From Hymenobacter properus (lineage in GTDB: Bacteria; Bacteroidota; Bacteroidia; Cytophagales; Hymenobacteraceae), in contig NZ_JADQDP010000004.1 in the NCBI RefSeq assembly GCF_015694735.1, positions 372,001 through 436,000 of the forward strand: 64,000 nucleotides of DNA. Direction: 5' to 3'. A model generated the notes under the pieces. That model was not told where the DNA came from, ran no database searches, and was given only the letters and a program-made list of their open reading frames with translations. Of the stretch, positions 18,196-25,112 are shown piece by piece (position 1 is the stretch's first letter; every line of letters starts with the position of its first letter). A program made the translations under genes and the position numbers.

Positions 18196-19098
18196 ATGCT
18201 ATTTCTTCCTCACCTACTGCTGCTTGCGGCGCTGTTTCAAACCGGTCCAGCTCAAGCTCAACCAAGCGCAAGAACTGTGTTGGCTTCGCAATTTGCCAAG
18301 CTGGCTGTGCCTGCCGTCGGCCGGGTAGGCGTGGCAGCTACTTTGGTCGAAACCGGCGAAACCGTGTCCTTAGCTGGCGCCGAGCGTTTTCCAATGCAAA
18401 GCGTGTTTAAGCTGCCCATTGCGCTGGCTGTCATTCACGAAGTGGAGCAAGGGCGTTTTCGGTGGTCTCAGCCGGTGCGCCTGATGCCGGCTGACATGCG
18501 CGGCGGCCACAGCCCGCTGCACGACCAGCACCCCCAGGGAATAGAATTGACGCTGCAAGAACTCATCCGTTACATGGTGACCGAGAGCGATAACTCGGCC
18601 TGCGACAAGCTACTGAGCCTCTTGGGTGGCCCCGCAGCCGTGACGCGCTACCTGCGCACCCTCGGCCTGACGCAAGTGGTAGTGGCCACCACCGAAGGCG
18701 GCATGGCCCAGGATGAGCTAGCTCAATACCGGAACTGGGCTACTCCCGTCGGCATGAATCAGTTATTGGTGGTGCTGCATAAAGGCCGCACCCTGCAGCC
18801 CGCCAACCGCGCCTTGCTGCTGGGCTACCTCACCAGCACCCCGCGCGGGCAGAAACGGCTGAAAGGCCGGTTGCCCGCTGGCACGGTGGTGGCCCACAAA
18901 ACCGGCGCCTCGGGCACGCACGATGGCCTCACCCGCGCTACCAACGACGTTGGGCTTATCACGCTGCCCAACGGCCGCCACTTGGCCATGTCCGTTTTCA
19001 TAGCCGATTCCAAAGCATCGGAAGCAGTGCGCGAAGACGTCATTGCGCAAGCCGCACAGGTCGCCTACCGGTACTGGAGCAACTCAACAAAACCCTAA
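18196..19098 (+). CDS. bla: Class A beta-lactamase (subclass A2-like)
   Basis: This 300-residue serine beta-lactamase starts at the ATG at 18196 (a TTG just before is unlikely). It has a signal peptide ending near AQAQ. Active-site motifs are SVFK (Ser69, Lys72 here; Ambler 70/73), SDN at 131 (Ambler 130), Glu167 in TEGGMA (Ambler 166) and HKTGASG with Lys235 (Ambler 234). The QYRNW element after the omega loop resembles CfxA/PER-type A2 enzymes common in Bacteroidota. The residue four after Glu is Ala, where TEM has Asn170 and PER has His. It would hydrolyse beta-lactams in the periplasm. It begins 19 bases after A2M and is bracketed by the A2M direct repeat. Confidence 0.9.
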   Translation: MLFLPHLLLLAALFQTGPAQAQPSARTVLASQFAKLAVPAVGRVGVAATLVETGETVSLAGAERFPMQSVFKLPIALAVIHEVEQGRFRWSQPVRLMPADMRGGHSPLHDQHPQGIELTLQELIRYMVTESDNSACDKLLSLLGGPAAVTRYLRTLGLTQVVVATTEGGMAQDELAQYRNWATPVGMNQLLVVLHKGRTLQPANRALLLGYLTSTPRGQKRLKGRLPAGTVVAHKTGASGTHDGLTRATNDVGLITLPNGRHLAMSVFIADSKASEAVREDVIAQAAQVAYRYWSNSTKP

Positions 19099-19105
19099 GA
19101 CACCC

Positions 19106-19939
19106 ATGCGGAGGCGTACCTTACACCGGCTGTTTGCTTTGCCTCTTTTCGTACTAGCGGCCGCTACAGCCCAGGCCCACCCCGGCTGGGGCATCGTGCT
19201 CGACCGGCAGGGCAATGTGTACTACACCGATTTAGAGAACGTGTGGCGCCTCGATGCCGCCGGCCACAAAACCATTGCCGTGGCCCACGTGCACACCCAC
19301 GAGCTGGCCTTCGACCAGGCTGGCAACCTGTATGGCGAAGACAGCCGCTACGAAAACGGCAAGTGGAGGCACCGCCTCTGGAAGCGCAGCCCAGCCGGCC
19401 GCATCAGCGACGTGAGGCCCTGGACAGATGGCTTCCGCGAGGACTATGGCATTCCGCGCGACGCCAATGGCGCTACTTATTTTTTGCACCATGTGGAGGG
19501 CCAAAACAACCAGGTGTACCAGCGCACACCCGGCGGGCAGTTGCGCCGTTTGGCTCCCGACTACGCATTTCCCTATATCGTAAACCAATTGGCGGTAGCC
19601 CCCGACAACAGCGTCTACGTCGCCTCTGGCGGGCAGCTGCTGCGCATAGCGTCGCAGGGCAGGGTGCGCGTGGTGGCCCGCAACCTGGCACCCAGCAATG
19701 GCCGGCATGCGCTGATGGGCATATGGCCCGATGCGCGCGGCAACGTATACGTAGCTGACCTGGAAGGCCACCGCTACCTGCGCGTGGCTGCCGATGGCAA
19801 GGTGAGCACGCTCTTCCGCTCGCCTGAGCCCTGGCAGCCCACCGGCATTACCCAAGCCCCAGACGGCTCGTTCTGGGTGCTGGAATATACCGGCACCCAA
19901 GCTCGCGCCCGGCACCTCACAGCCACCCTGACAAAATAG
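19106..19939 (+). CDS. Secreted NHL/SMP-30-like beta-propeller protein
   Basis: This 277-residue protein starts at MRRRTLHRLF, 7 bases after the beta-lactamase stop. A signal peptide ends near AQAHP. Repeated units such as DRQGNVYYTD, DQAGNLYGED, DNSVYVASGGQ, DARGNVYVADL and PDGSFWVLEY fit a six-bladed NHL or SMP-30-type propeller. Such proteins bind sugars, metals or proteins; the acidic residues of true lactonases are not all evident, so an enzymatic role is uncertain. Tight spacing suggests co-transcription with bla. A strong hairpin at 19975-20009 ends the unit. Confidence 0.75.
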   Translation: MRRRTLHRLFALPLFVLAAATAQAHPGWGIVLDRQGNVYYTDLENVWRLDAAGHKTIAVAHVHTHELAFDQAGNLYGEDSRYENGKWRHRLWKRSPAGRISDVRPWTDGFREDYGIPRDANGATYFLHHVEGQNNQVYQRTPGGQLRRLAPDYAFPYIVNQLAVAPDNSVYVASGGQLLRIASQGRVRVVARNLAPSNGRHALMGIWPDARGNVYVADLEGHRYLRVAADGKVSTLFRSPEPWQPTGITQAPDGSFWVLEYTGTQARARHLTATLTK

Positions 19940-19974
19940 CCCGATGAAGCACCGCAGCTTTTCAGCTTCACCAC

Positions 19975-20009
19975 AAAAAAGGCCTGCCCCAAACGGAGCA
20001 GGCCTTTTT
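19975..20009. terminator. Bidirectional intrinsic terminator
   Basis: The stem aaaaaggcctgc / gcaggccttttt has A-tract and T-tract on opposite sides. It lies between the convergent propeller and subtilase genes and can stop both. Confidence 0.88.
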
Positions 20010-20032
20010 GTTGCAGGCAGTTGCGCCAGTGC

Positions 20033-22768
20033 TTACTGCACCACGAGGCGCTTGGTCGATACCGTCTCGCCGGTTTTCACTTTGAAGAGGTAAGTGCCGC
20101 GGGCCAGCTTGCCGGCGTCGAATTTCACCTGGTGCAGGCCAGCGGCCTCGTTACCCACCACCAGGGTCTGCACTTTGGCGCCCAGGGTGTTGAACACCTC
20201 CACGCTCACGGGGCCTTCCTGGGTTAGCGAGTAGCTGATGGTGGTGCTGCCCGAGAATGGGTTCGGGAAGGCCGACACCTCTTGCAGCGCCAGTTCCGGG
20301 GCTGTGGAGGTAGCCACACCGCTGTTGCGGGCCGCGGCGGGCTGCGTTTGGGCGTTAAACTGCGGGAAGGTGCGCGTCACGATGACGGCAAACTCGCCGC
20401 GGCTCACGTTCTGGTTCGGCTTGAAGGTGGCGTGCACCGTGGGCTGCAGGTCGTAGGGGCCCTGCGTGATGGAGTAGTAGGCGTTGATGAGGTTCAGTTC
20501 AACGGCAATGCTCACGTAGCCTTCCAGGCCGGCCGGAATCTGGGCGGCGTCATCCAGCGGCACCGCCGTGCCGTTCACGTTCACCGTCACGGGCTTGCCG
20601 TTGCGGGCCTGGGCCTGCTGCTGGAAGCCGAGACCCTGCACCAGTGAGTAAGCCAGCGAGGCGCGGCTCACGTTGGCGTTGGGCGAGAAGGTACCGGCCG
20701 CGGTGGGCAGCATCACGCCATTGAACTGGTAGAACCGGTCGCGCAGGCCGGCGCCGCGGGCGGCCACCGACTCGGTGAGTAGGATGTCATTCACCGAAGA
20801 CACGTCGGTGAAGGTGCGCGAACCATCGGTGGGCAGGTACTGGCGGATGCCCTGGCCCATGAGCAGGTAGTTGGCCAGCTGCAGGCGTGTGAGGGGCTGG
20901 CTGGGCTTGAATCCGTTGGGAAGGCCATCGACGAGGCGGTTGGTCACGGCCATTTTGATGGCGGCCTCGGCGGGGTCGCCGGCGATGTCGTTCAGGTTGG
21001 TGGTGCCGGCCGGCGTTTGCTGCGTGATTTTGCCGCTGATGGTTTCGGGCAGGGCCACGCCTTGCAGGCCTTCCACTTTCAGCGTCCAAGTGCCGGGGAT
21101 GGGCGAGGCCACGGCAATGCTGCGGTCAGGCGTCAGGGCAAACTCCACCGGAATGCCCGAGCGGTACTGCACGCCATTGGGGTCGAGCACAATCAGGTTG
21201 GTCAGGTTGCCGGTCTGGCCCATCACGCCGGGCGAGTTGAACTTGGCTTCGAGGCTGTTCACGCCGGGCGCCACCTGGAACGTAATCTGGTTGGTGGCCG
21301 TGGTGGCGGGGTTGAAGTTTATGGTGAAGGGCGTTTCGGTGGCCTGCGAGTTCACGCTGCTGTTGAAGGTACGCTGCGAGTTCACGGTGCTGCCGAAGGC
21401 CGACCCGCGGAAGGCGGCGTCGACGGCGGCGTAGGCGTTTACGTAGCCGGCGCCCACTTCCCACGACTCATGGCCGGGCATGTTGGAAGCCGTTTTCGTC
21501 AGCAGGTCTTTCACCTGAGCCGGCGACAGCGAAGGCTTGGCTTCGAGCAGCAGAGCCACGATGCCCGCCACGTGCGGCGTGGCCATCGACGTGCCGCTCA
21601 TCACCGTGTAGAAAGGCAGCTCGCCGGGTTGCAGCACGGCCGCGTCGGTTTGGGCGCCCAGGGTCGATACCGGTCCAACGGCGCGGGTCGACACCACGTC
21701 TACGCCGGGGGCCGTAATCACGGGTTCGTTCTTGTAAGTCCAGGTTTGGCCGTCCACCACGAAGGTGCCCTGCTGGCCTTTCACGCCGCGCGAGGAGAAG
21801 TCGGCCAGCAGGCCGAACCGGTCGCCGGCGGCCACCGAAATCGTCCAGGGAGCCACGGCGTAGGGGTTGTGCGTGTCGGCACCGGGGCCGGAGTTGCCGG
21901 CGGCAAACACCACCACCATGCCCCGGTCGTAGGCGCGCTTCGAGGCCACGTTCAGCGGGTCGTTGGGGTCGAAAGCGCCGCTGGAGCCAAACGAGTTGCT
22001 GATAACGCGGATGTTGTATTGGAACTGGTGCGTGAGGGCGTAGTCGAAGCCACCCAGCGCGTCGAGCACCAGCAGGGCGCCGCCCGAGCCGTAGCCCAGC
22101 AGCGAGGCGCCCGGGGCCACGCCCTCGTACTTGCCGCCTGAGTGGGCGCCGTTGCCGCCGATGATGCCAGCGCAGTGCGTGCCGTGGCCCGAGTTGTTGT
22201 CGGTGTTCGGCACGCCTTCCACATAGGTCACGGGCAGCAACGAGCTCAGCGAGTTGAGGTTGGTGGAGCCCAGGGTGTTTTGCACCAGGTGCGAGCCGAA
22301 TTGAATGTCGGTGTTGGTGCCGTCAACGCCGCTGTCGTTCACCAGCACCCCCACGCCGCGGCCCGATACCGGCGTGCCGCCGTTGCGGGCCGTGACTTGG
22401 GCGTCGGTGCGCAGGCGGCGCACCCCGGTCAGGTTGGTGTCGTCGTAGTTGTAATAGTCCAGCCGCTTGTTGACGTAGATGGAGCGCACCTGCGGGTTGC
22501 GGGCCAGGGCGTCTACCTGCGCCTGGGTGGCCAGCACCCCGGCAATGGGCAGGGCCTGCAGGGTAACGCCGTTGAGGATGCCCAGCTGCCGCAGCAGGCC
22601 GGTTTGCAACAAGCTGGGGGCGCCGCTGCCGTTGAAAGTTACGATAACCTGGGCGGTGGGGCTGGTGGCAAAAGCCGTCCGCAGAGCGGGGTCTACCGTG
22701 GCTTGTCCGAACGAGGCGCCCGAAGCGAGGCCCACCACCAGGAGGGTAGCAAAAAATTTGTTTTTCAT
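20033..22768 (-). CDS. Secreted subtilisin-like (S8) protease with SLH repeats and T9SS sorting tail
   Basis: This 911-residue protein starts at MKNKFFATLL with a signal peptide ending near SFGQ. The S8 triad is visible: NDSGVDG (Asp about 145), SGHGTHCAG (His about 195) and SGTSMATPH (Ser about 391), with AAGNSGPG as the oxyanion-hole Asn. An Inhibitor_I9-like segment precedes it. Residues about 600-815 carry three SLH-type units (PLTRLQLANYL, NVSRASLAYSL, NVSRGEFAVIV). Residues about 835-911 form a type IX secretion sorting domain (FPNPFSGSTTISYSL, GTYLFKVKTG, KRLVVQ). It is therefore exported by the Sec and T9SS systems to the cell surface or medium and degrades protein. The SLH plus T9SS pairing is uncommon. 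Confidence 0.92.
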   Translation of the reverse strand: MKNKFFATLLVVGLASGASFGQATVDPALRTAFATSPTAQVIVTFNGSGAPSLLQTGLLRQLGILNGVTLQALPIAGVLATQAQVDALARNPQVRSIYVNKRLDYYNYDDTNLTGVRRLRTDAQVTARNGGTPVSGRGVGVLVNDSGVDGTNTDIQFGSHLVQNTLGSTNLNSLSSLLPVTYVEGVPNTDNNSGHGTHCAGIIGGNGAHSGGKYEGVAPGASLLGYGSGGALLVLDALGGFDYALTHQFQYNIRVISNSFGSSGAFDPNDPLNVASKRAYDRGMVVVFAAGNSGPGADTHNPYAVAPWTISVAAGDRFGLLADFSSRGVKGQQGTFVVDGQTWTYKNEPVITAPGVDVVSTRAVGPVSTLGAQTDAAVLQPGELPFYTVMSGTSMATPHVAGIVALLLEAKPSLSPAQVKDLLTKTASNMPGHESWEVGAGYVNAYAAVDAAFRGSAFGSTVNSQRTFNSSVNSQATETPFTINFNPATTATNQITFQVAPGVNSLEAKFNSPGVMGQTGNLTNLIVLDPNGVQYRSGIPVEFALTPDRSIAVASPIPGTWTLKVEGLQGVALPETISGKITQQTPAGTTNLNDIAGDPAEAAIKMAVTNRLVDGLPNGFKPSQPLTRLQLANYLLMGQGIRQYLPTDGSRTFTDVSSVNDILLTESVAARGAGLRDRFYQFNGVMLPTAAGTFSPNANVSRASLAYSLVQGLGFQQQAQARNGKPVTVNVNGTAVPLDDAAQIPAGLEGYVSIAVELNLINAYYSITQGPYDLQPTVHATFKPNQNVSRGEFAVIVTRTFPQFNAQTQPAAARNSGVATSTAPELALQEVSAFPNPFSGSTTISYSLTQEGPVSVEVFNTLGAKVQTLVVGNEAAGLHQVKFDAGKLARGTYLFKVKTGETVSTKRLVVQ

Positions 22769-23314
22769 GTAGATGTTTAGAATAATAGATGGAAATGGGG
22801 TGAGAGGCACGGCGGGCCACAAAATCCGGCGGCTGCAATTCGCCGACCAGTGACAAGCGTTAACTCCAAAGGCCTTTGGTAATCAACGCCGCTTTTACGC
22901 CGTGCCCAACCTACGTCCATCAACTTTCATCGGATTCACATGAAAAAATTAATTTTCTATTAAAAAAGCCTTTTTACTTAATTATCATTCGCTTTCAACA
23001 GTATAAAATATGATAACCATAGTAAAAAAGGCCAAGCACTGAAATTATCATTTTACATTTTAACTGTTTTCAATTGGATAATTGGTGCGCTTTCTGAACA
23101 CTTAAAGCAAATAGCTCCGTGGCGGTGAAGCTCGCTGCACTACCATTCTTGAATACACCAGCGGCAGGCGAACCGGACGGCGCCGTTTTCCCGGCAGGAG
23201 ACGAAGCTGCCCTCGCAACCAAGGCATGGCAAAACCAACCGGCCCCTAGCAGGCCAAATCCGGCAGCCTTTCCCGAACCGGGCGCTCATTGCCAGTTACG
23301 CCCTGAAGCCGCAG
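22769..23314. other. AT-rich leader and unassigned spacer
   Basis: Bases about 22900-23100 are strongly AT-rich and probably hold the subtilase promoter, which reads leftward. Bases 23119-23314 are GC-rich with a 66-codon open frame that has no recognisable domain; it may be decayed coding DNA attached to the A2M remnant that follows. No RNA gene was seen. Confidence 0.5.
22866..22879. promoter_or_regulatory. Perfect 14-bp palindrome upstream of the subtilase gene
   Basis: ccaaaggcctttgg is its own reverse complement and lies about 100 bases upstream of the subtilase start. It could be a dimeric regulator site, but no regulator can be assigned. Confidence 0.3.
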
Positions 23315-23827
23315 CCTGAGCATCCGCAGCGTAGGCAAAGGCAGCCTCTACTATTTCTGGGAAACCGAGGACATCTTGGCCAGCGGCCAGGGGCGTGAGG
23401 AAGACGCCTACCTGAAAGTGCGCCGCCAGTTCCTGACCCGCGACGGCGCCCCGCTCGGCACCCCCACCTTCCGCCAGAACGACTTGGTGGTGGTGAAGCT
23501 AACCCTGGAAGCCAGCGAAGCCGCTGGCGTCATCAAGAACGCAGCCGTGACCGACCTGCTGCCCGCCGGCCTCGAAATCGAGCACCCAAGCATCGGCGCA
23601 TTGCGCGAGCAGATTGGGCGAAGGATGCGCCCCAGCCCGATTACTCGGATGTGCGCGACGACCGGATTAATCTGTTCGCCACCGCTACTAGCACGCCGCA
23701 GCATTTCTACTATTTGTGCCGGGCGGTTTCGAAAGGAACGTTTAAGTTGGGGCCGGTGAATGCGGATGCGATGTACAACGCGGAGTACCACAGCTACAAT
23801 GGGGCCGGCGTGGTGCGTGTGCGATAA
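23315..23827 (+). pseudogene. Frameshifted fragment duplicating the 3' end of the A2M gene
   Basis: These 513 bases match the last 514 bases of the A2M gene (17663-18176) in the same orientation. By my count there are 12 differences in the first 120 aligned bases. The encoded residues LSIRSVGKGSLYYFWETE through LPAGLEIEH match, then one base is missing near 23611 (LRELSW in the intact gene), shifting the frame; after the shift the original frame continues to VVRVR and a stop at 23825-23827. The 5' 90% of the gene is absent. It is a non-functional remnant and, with the intact gene, forms a direct repeat around bla, the propeller gene and the subtilase. Confidence 0.92.
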
Positions 23828-23994
23828 CTGGCAGGGACAAATTACTCTCGCAAGAGGCGGTTAAGCTTCCCTATTCCTTCATGCATCCGCAGCTGATTTA
23901 GCAACGAAACGCGCATTCGTTGACACCGGCTGAATATGCGCAGGGAAGTAATATACCCGTCAGTTTGGCGTGCAAATTCACAACTCAGTCTAGC

Positions 23995-24039
23995 GTAAAA
24001 AGGCCCATACACATTGATATGTGCATGGGCCTTTTTTAC
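23995..24039. terminator. Bidirectional intrinsic terminator
   Basis: The stem gtaaaaaggcccatacacat / atgtgcatgggccttttttac has a 4-base loop and one mismatch. It lies between the A2M remnant (+) and the end of the lipoprotein gene (-) and can serve both directions. Confidence 0.88.
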
Positions 24040-24065
24040 TGAAGATATTTTAACTCTACTGACTC

Positions 24066-24698
24066 CTAAAAACGGCCAGCATAATCAGCTACATTGTCAA
24101 GCAGCGTTCCCAGACCCACCAAATCCGTATGGTCGGTAGCATCATACCAATTTGCAACTGCGGCCAAAGTGCCGTTTGCAATCATTTGGTTGTAGCCACG
24201 CACGTTGCTGTCAATCACAACCGAAACCGGGTCTATGTAAACCATTTTACCAGCTCCGATATACGCGCTGCCGCCAACAATAATGGTCAGCCCGGTCGCG
24301 GTACGATTATTCGGGTCCGTACGAACAATGTTAAAAGTAGACTTGCCTTGATACTGCGCTTCAGTGGCCAATACATTCCCAGCCTCTAGAATGTCTGAAT
24401 CAGCCTTTTTTAAGCCCCCAGCAACCTGCTGGAGGCTGCAGATAGCCCGAACCAGCTGGGAGGTGTTGTCGCCTTCGAAGTGCTCAACGCGCAGCGTTGC
24501 AACGAATGGCTTTTCTACTCCGTTGTCATTGAATGTGCCGGTGACACGGGTCTCGATGGCACGGTCCTTCACAACACCATTCTGCGAAGTAGAAGGTGCA
24601 GCTAGTTCGGGGGCTACGGAAGCCTTTTCGCAACCGGTAGCGAAGAGCAGGGAGCCAGCAAGGATGGCAGCAGTAGAGAAGTAGTTGAAAGCTTTCAT
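24066..24698 (-). CDS. Small lipoprotein of unknown function
   Basis: This 210-residue protein has a lipoprotein signal peptide (LLFATGC, lipid-modified Cys at about 23), then a Ser/Pro/Ala-rich linker and a globular domain of about 165 residues with no motif I recognise. It would be anchored to the outer or inner membrane. Its GC content is visibly lower than that of its neighbours, and it lies between the A2M remnant and pbpC, so recent insertion here is possible. It is transcribed alone on the minus strand. Confidence 0.72.
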   Translation of the reverse strand: MKAFNYFSTAAILAGSLLFATGCEKASVAPELAAPSTSQNGVVKDRAIETRVTGTFNDNGVEKPFVATLRVEHFEGDNTSQLVRAICSLQQVAGGLKKADSDILEAGNVLATEAQYQGKSTFNIVRTDPNNRTATGLTIIVGGSAYIGAGKMVYIDPVSVVIDSNVRGYNQMIANGTLAAVANWYDATDHTDLVGLGTLLDNVADYAGRF

Positions 24699-25112
24699 GA
24701 GAATGGGATTTTGATTTGTTTAAGTTTGCTTTTGTTGAGTGATACAAAGATTATATGCTTTGTTCAATTAAAAAAGATTTCATCAAAATATTTTTTCTAT
24801 TCGTATAAATTATATAACTAATCCAATTAAGAAGCGCTCTAGCTGCGCAGAATTGGCTTTTAGCATTGACAAAATATTTTCATTTTTTTTCTGTTCTTTT
24901 GACAAGTTGTTTTTGGAGACGTTTGCTACGCACTCAAAGGCAGTCCTCTTTGCTCAGCTTAGCTGGGCCGTTTGGCGTCATGGTACCTGCCTATCCATTG
25001 GCTACTATAACAGGGGCAGGATTGGTATCGCTAAATTTCCTGCTGAGCGGCGCCCCATATCCAGTGAGCTGCTTAAGCCGGTTAGCCAAATGACGCTCGA
25101 TATCTTTAGCCT
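24699..25112. other. AT-rich divergent spacer
   Basis: A roughly 410-base gap between the lipoprotein (-) and pbpC (+) start codons. Bases 24720-24900 are very AT-rich and likely hold the lipoprotein promoter. The GC-richer part at 24940-25112 leads into pbpC. No gene, repeat or hairpin was recognised. Confidence 0.5.
24745..24752 (-). promoter_or_regulatory. Candidate Bacteroidota -7 element for the lipoprotein gene
   Basis: On the minus strand this reads AATCTTTG, one mismatch from the Bacteroidota -7 consensus TAnnTTTG, within a very AT-rich stretch about 47 bases before the start codon. The upstream -33 TTTG is not clearly at the usual distance. Confidence 0.3.

Noticed and set aside
18196..23314. 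Beta-lactamase block as a classical transposon or integron
   Set aside because: No transposase, integrase, short terminal inverted repeats or target-site duplication was seen; only the A2M direct repeat brackets it.
23119..23319. 66-codon open frame before the A2M remnant
   Set aside because: It has no recognisable domain, is Ala/Pro-rich, and runs into the pseudogene; kept only as unassigned spacer.
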